Part shown: one piece after another, positions 15,205 to 23,461 of the stretch | Numbering within the stretch: position 1 is the first letter of the stretch | How the letters are laid out: every line of letters begins with the position of its first letter | Origin: Nitrososphaerota archaeon | Lineage (GTDB): Archaea; Thermoproteota; Nitrososphaeria; Nitrososphaerales; Nitrosopumilaceae | DNA length: 61,995 nucleotides | Assembly: GCA_028867735.1 (NCBI GenBank) | Contig: JAGWFW010000004.1 | Coordinates: forward strand, 10,885-72,879 | Direction of reading: 5' to 3' | The notes under the pieces: model-generated | The model's database searches: none | What the model saw: only the letters and a program-made list of their open reading frames with translations | What the model was told of the DNA's origin: nothing | Translations under genes and position numbers: made by a program

Positions 15205-18144
15205 ATGACTTCGTTAATTCCTAAAAAAATAGGAGACATGGAATATCGTATTGAGGCGGATTCCACTCGAGGCATGAAGGTTCCAGTCACGATATATGCA
15301 GATGAAGGCTTGTTGCAAAAAATGATGACTGACAGGACCATAACTCAGGCCATCAATGTCTCAACACTGCCGGGAGTTGTAAAACATGTAGTGGTGCTTC
15401 CAGATGGTCATGAAGGATATGGATTTCCTGTGGGCGGCGTGGCTGCAATGGACGCTGAAGAAGGAATGATAAGTCCTGGGGGTGTGGGATACGACATTAA
15501 CTGCCTTCATCCGTCCACCCGGGTCTATACTGAAGATCGAAACTGGAAGAAGATAACTGAAATTTCAGACAATGACACTACCTTATCATTTGATGTACCA
15601 AGCAAATCAACCATAACAACGGGACCAATTCTGTTTCTCAAGAAAAAACAAAATGATACCATACTAAAAATAACTACAAAGTTTGGAAGGGAACTGCTAG
15701 TCACCAAGGATCATCCACTGCTTACTGATATAGGCATGGTCGATGCAGGACTGGTGTCAATTGGAACCCGCCTAGTTTCACACGGGTTTGAGGGATTGGA
15801 GCACTTGGAACCCGCAGAGGATGTCATATACAATGTGGAAGATCTGAACAAGGCCATGGATGAACTGGGTATAAGTGACAGGGGCAATGCCAGAGCGCAG
15901 GTACTAAAACATCTTGTCAGCCTAGGACTTGACGAACTAAAGACAACAAGCAACAAACTCTCAAGGATGCTAAAGCTGCTTGGAATAATACTGAGCGATG
16001 GCACGGTACCTAAGGGGAGCAAATACGTCTCAATCTATGGAAGATTGGAGGATCTCAAATCCGTAGAAACTGATCTTAATTGGTTGGGAATAAACTCTAT
16101 CATAATTTCTCGACAAAGATGCCACAAGATAAATTCGCATTATGGTGAGGCTACTTTTCAAACTGTGGAACATTCCATAAATATATCCTCCAGGGGATTC
16201 AGGGTAATTCTACACGCAATGGGTATTCCTGCCGGAAACAGATCTGCTCAACGATACCGAATACCTCAATGGATAAAATCTCTCAAGGCATGGCAAAAGA
16301 GACTTTTTGTTGCAGCATATTTTGGAGGCGAGCTTACAAAACCCATCTCTAACAACGGGTATAATTTTACCATGCCAACATTCAGTGTTAGCAAACTGGA
16401 AACTTTGCTGGATAATGCATTTGAGATAGTAAATGACATAAAAGAAATCCTCGATTCCCTTGGCGTAAAAACATCAGAGCCTGCATTGGTGGATGGTTAT
16501 ACCTATGACGGCAAAAAGGGCACGACAAAGGCAGTCCGTCTGGGAATAGAATCTAACGCGGACAATATGCTCAGATTTCTTGGCACTGTAGGTTATGTCT
16601 ACAACAAGGAAAAGGAGATGCTGGCAAGCATTGCTTCACTGTATCTGAGTTTTACCAGTCAAATCAGGGTGCAGAGAGATAACGCAAGAAATACAGCGCG
16701 GGAGATGTATTCCAGCGGAAAAAATTCTGGACAGATTTTAGTCGCACTAAAGGGAGAGTATTTTACTCAAAGTTTCATAGAACATTCCATATGGTCTGAG
16801 AGAAAGTCAGCTAGAGTTTGGGACGTCATGCGTTTCAACGAGTTTATGCACAAAGTCTCAATAGGTGACGGATATGCGTGGGACCAAATAACAGGCATGG
16901 AAGAAACCGATTATGATGGATATGTCTACGATCTAACCATTAATGATCGCAACCATAACTTCATTGCAAACGGCATTGTGGTCTCAAACTGTGGTGTAAG
17001 ACTAGTACGAACAAACCTGAATGAAAAGGATGTAAGACCAAAACTCAAAGAGCTGGTACTTGAGCTGTTCAAATCAATTCCTTCTGGAGTCGGCTCAAAG
17101 GGCGCCGTCCGACTGAGTTCCTCCGATCTTGACGAGGTACTTGTACGTGGGGTACAGTGGGCAGTAGACCATGGATATGGCTCAAACGATGATGCAGATG
17201 TATGTGAGGAAAACGGGCAGATAAAAAACGCAGATCCAAGCAGAGTATCCCAGACTGCACGCAAGCGTGGCTCTCCACAGCTGGGAAGCCTGGGCTCGGG
17301 AAACCACTTTCTTGAAATTCAACGTGTTGACCAGATACATGACAAAGAAGCTGCAAAGAGGATGGGAATATTCAATGAGGGACAAATCACAGTCTTGATT
17401 CACTGTGGTTCGCGAGGATTCGGGCATCAGGTCTGCAGTGATTATCTTAGGACATCTGAGCAAGCACTTCAAAAATACAAGATAAATCTAGTTGACAGGG
17501 AACTTGCATGCGTACCAAACTCATCTGAGGAAGGCGAATCCTATAGAAAAGCAATGTTTGCCGCACTGAACTTTGCCTGGAGCAACAGGCAAATGATTAC
17601 GCACTGGACAAGAAAAGCGTTTGAAAGGATCTTCAAGCAAACTGAATCTGATCTGGACATGAAACTCATCTATGATGTGGCTCACAATATTGCAAAGGTA
17701 GAAAAGCACAAAGTTGACGGCGAACTACGCTCAGTTGTGGTGCACAGAAAGGGTGCAACGCGAGCATTTCCAAAAGGCAGGGACGAGATACCCCAGAAAT
17801 ATCGAGACTTGGGACAGCCTGTCTTCATACCCGGTTCGATGGGCACGGGCAGCTGGATTCTTTTAGGCCAGCCAGGCTCGATGGACCTGAGCTTTGGCTC
17901 TACTGCACATGGAGCTGGAAGAATGATGTCAAGATCTGCTGCAAGGCGCAATTTTACTGAAAGCCAGGTTCAAAAATCTCTTGGAGACAAGGGAATTTTC
18001 ATAAAAGCCCTTACCAGAGAAGGTGTTGTAGAAGAGACTCCCGAAGCATACAAGGATGTGGACGCGGTGGCCAATGTATCACATGAGATGGGAATAGCAA
18101 CAAAGGTAGCCAAGCTAGTACCAATAGGGGTGATCAAGGGATGA
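15205..18144 (+). CDS. rtcB: RNA-splicing ligase RtcB, interrupted by an intein
   Basis: RtcB joins tRNA exon halves (3'-phosphate to 5'-OH) with GTP and Mn2+. Extein pieces total about 483 residues from ATG 15205 (an in-frame GTG lies at 15175). The intein sits between GGVGYDIN and CGVRLVRT, directly before the catalytic metal-binding Cys. Downstream extein motifs are GSLGSGNHFLEIQ, HCGSRGFGHQ, YDVAHNIAKVE and the C-terminal GMGTGSWILLG and GRMMSRSAARR regions, which carry the metal-binding and guanylylated His residues. The stop overlaps the next gene by four bases. The two-intron tRNA-Trp in this window is a likely substrate. Confidence 0.96.
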   Translation: MTSLIPKKIGDMEYRIEADSTRGMKVPVTIYADEGLLQKMMTDRTITQAINVSTLPGVVKHVVVLPDGHEGYGFPVGGVAAMDAEEGMISPGGVGYDINCLHPSTRVYTEDRNWKKITEISDNDTTLSFDVPSKSTITTGPILFLKKKQNDTILKITTKFGRELLVTKDHPLLTDIGMVDAGLVSIGTRLVSHGFEGLEHLEPAEDVIYNVEDLNKAMDELGISDRGNARAQVLKHLVSLGLDELKTTSNKLSRMLKLLGIILSDGTVPKGSKYVSIYGRLEDLKSVETDLNWLGINSIIISRQRCHKINSHYGEATFQTVEHSINISSRGFRVILHAMGIPAGNRSAQRYRIPQWIKSLKAWQKRLFVAAYFGGELTKPISNNGYNFTMPTFSVSKLETLLDNAFEIVNDIKEILDSLGVKTSEPALVDGYTYDGKKGTTKAVRLGIESNADNMLRFLGTVGYVYNKEKEMLASIASLYLSFTSQIRVQRDNARNTAREMYSSGKNSGQILVALKGEYFTQSFIEHSIWSERKSARVWDVMRFNEFMHKVSIGDGYAWDQITGMEETDYDGYVYDLTINDRNHNFIANGIVVSNCGVRLVRTNLNEKDVRPKLKELVLELFKSIPSGVGSKGAVRLSSSDLDEVLVRGVQWAVDHGYGSNDDADVCEENGQIKNADPSRVSQTARKRGSPQLGSLGSGNHFLEIQRVDQIHDKEAAKRMGIFNEGQITVLIHCGSRGFGHQVCSDYLRTSEQALQKYKINLVDRELACVPNSSEEGESYRKAMFAALNFAWSNRQMITHWTRKAFERIFKQTESDLDMKLIYDVAHNIAKVEKHKVDGELRSVVVHRKGATRAFPKGRDEIPQKYRDLGQPVFIPGSMGTGSWILLGQPGSMDLSFGSTAHGAGRMMSRSAARRNFTESQVQKSLGDKGIFIKALTREGVVEETPEAYKDVDAVANVSHEMGIATKVAKLVPIGVIKG
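15502..16989 (+). mobile_element. RtcB intein with LAGLIDADG homing endonuclease
   Basis: A 496-residue in-frame protein intron. The N-terminal splicing block begins CLHPSTRVYTEDRNWKKI, block B is LLVTKDHPLLT, the two endonuclease motifs are LLKLLGIILSDGT and KRLFVAAYFGGEL, and the C-terminal blocks are YDGYVYDLTI and HNFIANGIVVSN before extein Cys+1. The penultimate residue is Ser rather than the usual His. The second LAGLIDADG motif is degenerate, so nicking ability is uncertain. RtcB of Pyrococcus horikoshii is known to carry an intein in the same region. Confidence 0.95.
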
Positions 18145-18569
18145 CAGAAGAAGACAAGGAACTGGAACTTCTAAAGGCAAAACGACTGCTTGAGATGCAA
18201 AAAAACCTCTCTCAAAAGCAGAAAATTGACGAACTAAAGACACAGCCTACTGCATCCGTATCACCGCGTGAGATTGTAGTCAAACAACTGGGATATCGGG
18301 GTCTTGAGGTTCTTGAAAACGCAGAGACGCAATTTCCTGTAGAAACCAAGATGGTGATAGAAAAACTAGCAGAATTGATCAGGTCAGGAGAAGTAACAGA
18401 AATAATTGACGGAGGAAAACTGCTTACTCTTTTCAGGTCAATAGGAATACGGGTCAAGGTGCAGACAACAATCAAGGTTGAGCAAGACGGCAAGCTGGTA
18501 TCGTGGTCTGACAAATTAAAAGGTGAACAAGATGCAGATGGCCAAGACATTCCTGCCGAAAATCCTTAG
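18141..18569 (+). CDS. PDCD5-like DNA-binding protein
   Basis: A 142-residue protein opening with the charged helix DKELELLKAKRLLEMQKNLS, typical of the archaeal PDCD5 family. A helical core follows (VETKMVIEKLAELIRSGEV, GGKLLTLFRSIG). The tail IKVEQDGKLVSWSDKLK extends past the usual family length of about 110 residues. PDCD5 homologues bind DNA and perhaps ribosomal partners. It overlaps rtcB by four bases, so they are co-transcribed. The family match is by pattern only. Confidence 0.6.
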   Translation: MTEEDKELELLKAKRLLEMQKNLSQKQKIDELKTQPTASVSPREIVVKQLGYRGLEVLENAETQFPVETKMVIEKLAELIRSGEVTEIIDGGKLLTLFRSIGIRVKVQTTIKVEQDGKLVSWSDKLKGEQDADGQDIPAENP

Positions 18570-18663
18570 TTTATTTATGTCAAAAAAATCAAATCTTATA
18601 ATCGTGTGGCGAAACTAGAAAGATGAAATTGGCTCTTTTTATCTATTGCAAGGTGTCCTGCCA

Positions 18664-18987
18664 ATGAACGGCAGGGCAACCATACTGGAAATTGCAAGCA
18701 CCAGTTATGAAACAGATCTTGAGCTGATCTCCTCTGCAATGAATAACCTGCAATCCCTTTGCGAGATAGCGGACGGTTTTCTAATCAGCAATCCAATGCA
18801 TAGGTTTGGCTGGACGTTTTTCAAGATATTGATAAAAAATGAGCTCCTGTCTGCCATGCAATTAAAAGTTGCAGACAGGATTCAGGCGTCAAAGGGGAAA
18901 AAATACGAAGAGAAATTTGTCAGCTATATGACAAACCTTTTTGAGCAAAATAACGTAAAAGTAAAGATAAAACTGATAGAAGACTAG
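18664..18987 (+). CDS. Hypothetical helical protein
   Basis: About 107 residues from ATG 18664 (an in-frame TTG lies at 18646). The sequence is mostly helical with a conserved-looking [20 protein letters not shown] centre and a C-terminal [19 protein letters not shown]. No catalytic motif or membrane segment is visible. Convergent with uS11, with overlapping ends. Confidence 0.65.
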   Translation: MNGRATILEIASTSYETDLELISSAMNNLQSLCEIADGFLISNPMHRFGWTFFKILIKNELLSAMQLKVADRIQASKGKKYEEKFVSYMTNLFEQNNVKVKIKLIED

Positions 18988-19391
18988 ACTCTTCTTCCTC
19001 TTTTGCCGCCCTTTTTGCGGGTGGTGTCATGAGGGATTGGCGTTACGTCATCAATTCTTCCAATCTTAAATCCGCCCCTTGCCAGTGCCCTGATTGCTGC
19101 CTGTGCTCCAGGTCCTGGAACTCTAGATCCAACTCCTCCAACAGCTCTTACTCTGATGTGAAGCCCTGTGAAGCCTTTGTCATGGGCAGCTTCTACAACA
19201 GCCGCAGTGGATTTCATTGCAGCATAAGGAGACGATTCGTATCTGTCTGCATTTACGTGCCTGCCTCCAGAGCTGATGGCTACTGTTTCGCCGCCAGAAA
19301 CGTCAGTGATATGCACAATTGTATTGTTATAACTGCTGTAAATGTGCGCAATACCCCATTTCTCCTTGGTCTCTTGCTGTTCTGACAACAT
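18984..19391 (-). CDS. rps11: Ribosomal protein uS11
   Basis: Small-subunit protein of 135 residues on the platform near the mRNA exit. It has the family segments [49 protein letters not shown] and the basic C-terminus [18 protein letters not shown]. Unlike in many archaea it stands apart from other ribosomal genes here; thiL lies upstream on the same strand. Confidence 0.98.
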   Translation of the reverse strand: MLSEQQETKEKWGIAHIYSSYNNTIVHITDVSGGETVAISSGGRHVNADRYESSPYAAMKSTAAVVEAAHDKGFTGLHIRVRAVGGVGSRVPGPGAQAAIRALARGGFKIGRIDDVTPIPHDTTRKKGGKRGRRV

Positions 19392-19421
19392 CTCAGAACT
19401 CTATAACGGGTTTAAAAAACA

Positions 19422-20378
19422 TTAGGATCTAAGATGAACCCAACCGCATCTCTTGAGGACTTTTTCTTGTTTTCCGTCTATGAGAATAACATTCTTGCCA
19501 TTTACAACATATCCTATTTCAAAAAGAGGCACCGCCAATCTTTCTGCAATTTTTTTGACTGTATGTATGTTCTTTTTGGGAACCGTAGCCACCATTTCAT
19601 ATTCTTCCCCTCCACAAAAGACAAGATCTGACAGGCTGATCTTCTTCTTTTCTGAAAACTCTATGACATCTTTTTCTGACGGTATTCTAGTTACGAAAAA
19701 TCTCTTCTTGCTCAACCTGCTCATATCATTTAGAGTAATGGACAAGCCATCGCTTGAATCCATGGAAGAGGTAAAGTATCTTGAAGCCCTTAATCCAAAC
19801 TCTAATCTCGGTGTTGGGAGGAAAACGGACTTTTTGCATTTTTTAGCAAACTTTGGATCTGCCTTGATGCCTTGAAGTATCATCTTCAGACCTGATGAGG
19901 AATATCCAAAAGGCCCGGAAGTAACTATGACGTCGCCACTTTTTGCTCCTCCTCTTCGTACCATTTTCTTGCCTATGCCAAACATGGATACGTCTATGAC
20001 GAGTTCTTTTCCTTGGTTTACATCCCCTCCGATCACTTTGACACCAAATTCTTTAGAGGCTGCTGCAAAACCTGTTGCCAGCTCCCGTATCATTTTTCCA
20101 GTAAATGCGCGTGGGATGGCAAGTGAAACAATAGCATATTTCGGCTTGATTCCTTTGCAGGCAAAGTCGCTTATGCATGAAACCATGCTTTTTCTGGCAA
20201 CCTGATGCAGTTTCATCCCTGAGGGAACATCTGTACTTTGAACCAGCATGTCTGATTTGGCTAGGAAATTCTGTCTTGACATGGAAATCACTTCCAAGTC
20301 TTCTGGAACAAAATCTACTCCACGTCCAAAACGCGACTGGAATATCTTAATGATTTTTGCTTCGTCTGGCTTCTTCAT
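19422..20378 (-). CDS. thiL: Thiamine-monophosphate kinase
   Basis: Makes thiamine diphosphate from thiamine monophosphate. The 318-residue protein has the PurM-like fold with metal and ATP segments: KSDMLVQSTDVPSGM, VIGGDVNQGKELVIDVSMFG, DVIVTSGPFGYSSSGLKM and SMDSSDGLSITLNDM. Its start lies inside the upstream phosphohexomutase gene (32-base overlap), and uS11 is 30 bases downstream, so the three form a transcript. Confidence 0.94.
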   Translation of the reverse strand: MKKPDEAKIIKIFQSRFGRGVDFVPEDLEVISMSRQNFLAKSDMLVQSTDVPSGMKLHQVARKSMVSCISDFACKGIKPKYAIVSLAIPRAFTGKMIRELATGFAAASKEFGVKVIGGDVNQGKELVIDVSMFGIGKKMVRRGGAKSGDVIVTSGPFGYSSSGLKMILQGIKADPKFAKKCKKSVFLPTPRLEFGLRASRYFTSSMDSSDGLSITLNDMSRLSKKRFFVTRIPSEKDVIEFSEKKKISLSDLVFCGGEEYEMVATVPKKNIHTVKKIAERLAVPLFEIGYVVNGKNVILIDGKQEKVLKRCGWVHLRS

Positions 20379-21702
20379 AGCTTTTGGTTACCAGTTTGGT
20401 GATTTGGCTCTCGATGTCTTTTATCTTTTTGAGATTATTTGATTCGGCAGAAACCCTGATGCTGTGTTCAGTATTTGACTGTCTCACTAGAACCCAGCTA
20501 TCCTCATCTATCACCGCCTTGACTCCGTCAATTGTTATTATCTGGCTGAATTTCTTTCCCATCTTTTTGACAAGTATCTCAATTGTTTTCCTGTGGAATT
20601 TCGAATCTGCATTTATCTTGCTCCTTTTCTGGATATGCCCCTCCATGAATCTGATGATATCCGTAAAGTTTCTTGTTCCAACCATTGATGCAATCAGACC
20701 GCTTGTAAGCAATCCGTCTCTGCACATGTTAAACTTGGGCAGGATGAAACCCGCACTGCTTCCCTCCCCTCCTGCTTGGGAATTCGTCTTTAGCATCAAA
20801 TCAACAACATTTGCCTCTCCGACTTTGGATCTCTTCACTTGGCCCCCCTCGTTCCTGATGAATTTCTCAATTGACACACTTGTATCTATGCTCAGGACGA
20901 ATTTCTTGTATCCCATTTCAAGCGCTTTTGCAACCCCAAGTCCAAGGGTGACATCTGGCGCCTGCTTTCTGCCGTCTTTTACCACTACAAGCCTATCGCC
21001 GTCCAGATCAAACGCAAATCCAATGTCCGCATTTCTGGATAATCTGGTCAGGCCTGACAGCTTGTCATAAGTGGGATCGGGTCCGCGCAAGGACTTTCCT
21101 GGAACGTGGTTTATCTTTTTTACCTTGCATCCTAGTTTTTCCAAAAGCGTCGGAGCTGCCTGAAATGCTGCCCCGCCTCCAATGTCAAGCGCAATTTCAG
21201 GTTTTCCATATACCTTGCCAATCAACTTTGTGGCTTCACTAACATAAGCAGAATCAATCTCTGATTCCGAGCCTATCCTTACTTTTGAAAAACGCTTTTC
21301 TTCAAGCATGCGTCCCAGTTCTGCCTCATTGATGCCTCTTCCGTCCACGATGAATTTCAGACCATTCCATTCTAGTGGATTATGTGACGATGTTACTATC
21401 AAACCGCCTCCATACTTTCTTGCCTCTCTGAATGCCACTGGGGTGGGTGCTATTCCAAGATTGTATACTGCAATACCTCTTTCCATCAATGATGCAGACG
21501 CCACCTGGGAGAGAATCTCACTTGATGGTCTGGTATCTCGTGCCAGAATGCATTTTTTTGATTTTACGAGGTGTGAAAAATTGCGGCAGAAATGTATTAT
21601 GTCCTTGAGATTGAGATCATCAGCAAAAATTCCGCGTACCCCGGAAATTGATACTTTCAATGTATCAAAAGCACAAAGGCTTTTTATAAACTCTGATGGC
21701 AT
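20347..21702 (-). CDS. Phosphohexomutase (phosphoglucosamine/phosphomannomutase family)
   Basis: A 451-residue alpha-D-phosphohexomutase. Phosphoserine loop VTSSHNPLEWNG with S106, metal loop FDLDGDRLVVV with D232, D234 and D236, sugar loop GEGSSAG and a C-terminal phosphate-binding region (RVSAESNN). The ARDTRPSS segment fits a GlmM or archaeal PMM/PGM. Substrate preference cannot be read. The first codons overlap the TATA box of tRNA-Thr, which is transcribed in the opposite direction. Confidence 0.92.
   Translation of the reverse strand: MPSEFIKSLCAFDTLKVSISGVRGIFADDLNLKDIIHFCRNFSHLVKSKKCILARDTRPSSEILSQVASASLMERGIAVYNLGIAPTPVAFREARKYGGGLIVTSSHNPLEWNGLKFIVDGRGINEAELGRMLEEKRFSKVRIGSESEIDSAYVSEATKLIGKVYGKPEIALDIGGGAAFQAAPTLLEKLGCKVKKINHVPGKSLRGPDPTYDKLSGLTRLSRNADIGFAFDLDGDRLVVVKDGRKQAPDVTLGLGVAKALEMGYKKFVLSIDTSVSIEKFIRNEGGQVKRSKVGEANVVDLMLKTNSQAGGEGSSAGFILPKFNMCRDGLLTSGLIASMVGTRNFTDIIRFMEGHIQKRSKINADSKFHRKTIEILVKKMGKKFSQIITIDGVKAVIDEDSWVLVRQSNTEHSIRVSAESNNLKKIKDIESQITKLVTKSYEEARRSKNH
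21681..21690 (+). promoter_or_regulatory. TATA box of tRNA-Thr
   Basis: TTTTTATAAA is centred about 28 bases before the tRNA 5' end. It lies inside the first codons of the opposite-strand phosphohexomutase gene, so the two transcription units share sequence. Confidence 0.65.
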
Positions 21703-21713
21703 TTCGAACCAAT

Positions 21714-21787
21714 GCCTCGATAGCTCAGCCTGGTAGAGCGAACGCCTCGTAAGCGTTAGGCCGCGGGATCGAATCCCGCTCGAGGCT
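21714..21787 (+). tRNA. tRNA-Thr (CGT)
   Basis: Seventy-four bases, intronless. Acceptor GCCTCGA/TCGAGGC with discriminator T, D-stem GCTC/GAGC, anticodon stem AACGC/GCGTT around loop CTCGTAA, T-arm GCGGG-ATCGAAT-CCCGC. Anticodon CGT reads the ACG threonine codon. CCA is not encoded; a T-rich tract follows and may end transcription. Confidence 0.96.
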
Positions 21788-22199
21788 TTTTATTATTAAA
21801 TTGCATCTTCAAAAAAGTTTACAAATGTTTTTTCTGTAGCATGTTAGTTAAATTCAAAACTGCTTGTTCTTTTCTTGCACATCGTTGAGGGTCTCTATGT
21901 CAAGTTCCAATTCTTTTGCAAGCCCCTTCCACCACGCTGATACTTCTCCCATAATACTCCCCTTAGACATAGACCAATCTACGTCTTTATAGATCTGTCG
22001 GTTGTTTTATACCAAACCTTCCTGATCTATGTTTTTGATCTGATAGCTAATTATGATCTCTGATCTTTTACCGCATTTCAAAATGTCACAAGTAATCTGG
22101 AAGATCATTTCTGAATGTTTGCAAGAAAGAATCTCTGAAGGTTCAAATGATTTGCAAGCTGGTTACTTGTTGTAAGACTGAAAATTCAGCGGGTGCTGC
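21788..22199. other. Gap of about 410 bases holding one likely microprotein
   Basis: The only supported element is the minus-strand microprotein at 21854-21970. A 40-codon plus-strand frame at 22053-22175 has no other support. The rest is A+T-rich with no clear structure. Confidence 0.5.
21854..21970 (-). CDS. 38-residue acidic microprotein
   Basis: A short minus-strand frame starting MSKGSIMGEVSAWWKG, with an internal Met at residue 7 that may be the true start. It continues LAKELELDIETLNDVQEKNK. The double Trp followed by a charged amphipathic helix looks selected rather than random. Function unknown; coding status is a judgement from composition. Confidence 0.45.
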   Translation of the reverse strand: MSKGSIMGEVSAWWKGLAKELELDIETLNDVQEKNKQF

Positions 22200-22481
22200 C
22201 TAGAGTTCCAAGCCAAAAGAGTCGGCTAAGCTTTGGAACTGGGTGTATGTTTGCAGATATTGCCTGCCTTTTGGAGTTATGACAAATGTGTTTTTGCCGT
22301 CAAACTCTATTCGGTTTATAAGCCCTGCTCCGGTCAGATTTTCGATAAACTTGGATAGCCTTGAATGTGACAGGTTTGCCTTTGTTAGTAGCGCTGTTAC
22401 GTTGATGCCGCTCTGACCGCTCTGATCTGTAACAGTGAGTAGATCGCATACTATCTGCATACTTGTTCTGTAAGCTACCAT
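22200..22481 (-). CDS. Winged-helix transcriptional regulator (paralog A)
   Basis: Ninety-three residues: AYRTSMQIVCDLLTVT, the helix-turn-helix region VTALLTKANLSHSRLSKFIE and a wing (LINRIEFDGKNTFVITPKG), ending LQSLADSFGLEL-like (FQSLADSFGLEL). It is closely related to the protein at 29038-29328, sharing the YRT...I..D start and ADSFGL end. A TATA-like CTTATATCA lies about 28 bases upstream. Such small winged helices are abundant in Thaumarchaeota; the targets are unknown. Confidence 0.85.
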   Translation of the reverse strand: MVAYRTSMQIVCDLLTVTDQSGQSGINVTALLTKANLSHSRLSKFIENLTGAGLINRIEFDGKNTFVITPKGRQYLQTYTQFQSLADSFGLEL

Positions 22482-22550
22482 GTTCGGTACTTATAAGGGG
22501 AGGTGATATAAGGGTATTACTCTTTTCTCATAAATGCCACTTTAATACAA

Positions 22551-23153
22551 TTGATGATGAAATGGGTTTTATCTCATTTCAACATATGGATCGCATTGGA
22601 TTTTTCCTGCGTGGAGGGATGCTCAAAGTGTTGCATCGAAAGAGAATACTATCCATCCGTAAAGTTTGGCAAGATAGGGGTGCTTGTTCTGCCTGAGGAG
22701 AAGCAAAAGATAGAGTTTTTTGCAAAAAAACATGCCGTCAAAGCTGATGTCCTTCCAAGAATTGGAATCTCTGAAAAAAACGACAAACCGGATAAGATTC
22801 TTGCGTATCAATTGATGGGAAAGGAATCCAATGGTAACACGTGTCCTTTTCTTGATACTCAAAGTAGCGAAAGATCTCCCCATGGAGGGTACAAATGTAA
22901 AATATACAAAGATCGACCGCTTGCCTGCAGGGCATACCCACTGGTAGAATCATCTCCGCCAACACTGGATCCCAAATGCAAATTCTGTGAATCATGCTCT
23001 ACCGTTGATGGAAACATCCAGTCTGAGATTGAATCGCTTGCCAAAATAAAAGACAGCATGGAAACCAACGCAAGATACGTATGGAGATATGCTACCGGAA
23101 TAGGGGAGACATCTGACAAGTCACAGATTGAAACTGGCTGGTTTTTAATTTGA
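22551..23153 (+). CDS. YkgJ-family cysteine-cluster protein
   Basis: Up to 200 residues with the YkgJ pattern of metal-binding Cys: CVEGCSKCCIE near residue 20, CPFLDTQ, YKCKIYKDRPLACRAYPL and CKFCESCS. Family members are annotated as zinc or Fe-S binding; their role is unsettled. The start is ambiguous among clustered ATGs at 22551, 22554 and 22560. Its end overlaps the convergent zinc-ribbon microprotein. Confidence 0.88.
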   Translation: MMMKWVLSHFNIWIALDFSCVEGCSKCCIEREYYPSVKFGKIGVLVLPEEKQKIEFFAKKHAVKADVLPRIGISEKNDKPDKILAYQLMGKESNGNTCPFLDTQSSERSPHGGYKCKIYKDRPLACRAYPLVESSPPTLDPKCKFCESCSTVDGNIQSEIESLAKIKDSMETNARYVWRYATGIGETSDKSQIETGWFLI

Positions 23154-23312
23154 TTTGTTCACTCTGTCATGAGTGCCTGGATAATATTCAGAGATCTTTT
23201 TGGAATAACACTTGCTGCACAGAGATCCCTTGACGCCCCACGATTCCATGGGCTGGTACATGTGATCTATGGAACCATTACACAGTGAACATTTGTTAGC
23301 TGTTTCTACCAA
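23145..23312 (-). CDS. 55-residue zinc-ribbon protein with TTG start
   Basis: Reads KCSLCNGSIDHMYQPM then GSLCSKCYSKKISEYYPG: two CxxC knuckles 23 residues apart, a classic zinc ribbon. No ATG is available; TTG at 23312 is the only start before an in-frame stop. A TATA-like TTTTTATAA at about 23337-23345 gives leaderless spacing. Just upstream lies the palindrome at 23357-23371. It is convergent with the YkgJ gene and divergent from the candidate small RNA. Confidence 0.65.
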   Translation of the reverse strand: MVETANKCSLCNGSIDHMYQPMESWGVKGSLCSKCYSKKISEYYPGTHDRVNKSN

Positions 23313-23356
23313 GTTGTTAAAACTCTATTTTTTCGTTATAAAAATCTAGTTAAATA

Positions 23357-23371
23357 GTACCAAATTGGTAC
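23357..23371. promoter_or_regulatory. 15-base palindrome, possible operator
   Basis: GTACCAAATTGGTAC is a perfect inverted repeat of seven bases around one A. It lies between the TATA-like box of the minus-strand zinc-ribbon gene and the possible RNA start at 23381, beside a second TATA-like element (TTAAATA, 23350-23356). It is well placed for a dimeric regulator. Regulation is inferred from position only. Confidence 0.45.
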
Positions 23372-23380
23372 AATAAGACA

Positions 23381-23444
23381 GCGGTAGACTGGATGGCCAG
23401 ATGCGGACCTCCTGCAAGAGACCTATCGGTCACCCATCTGCCGC
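23381..23444 (+). ncRNA. Candidate structured small RNA
   Basis: The segment folds into a closing helix GCGGTAGA/TCTGCCGC (eight pairs, extended by TGG/CCA past a bulged C) enclosing two hairpins, GCGG-ACCTC-CTGC and GACC-TATC-GGTC. The T·G pairs in the closing and first inner helices are wobbles only if the plus strand is transcribed; the minus strand would have C·A mismatches. TTAAATA lies about 28 bases upstream. No known RNA family is recognised, and it could also be a 3' structure of the AIPR transcript. Confidence 0.35.
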
Positions 23445-23461
23445 CTCTCTTGAACAACTTT

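Noticed and set aside
22053-22175. 40-codon plus-strand frame
   Set aside because: No promoter or conserved motif; the hydrophobic start looks random.
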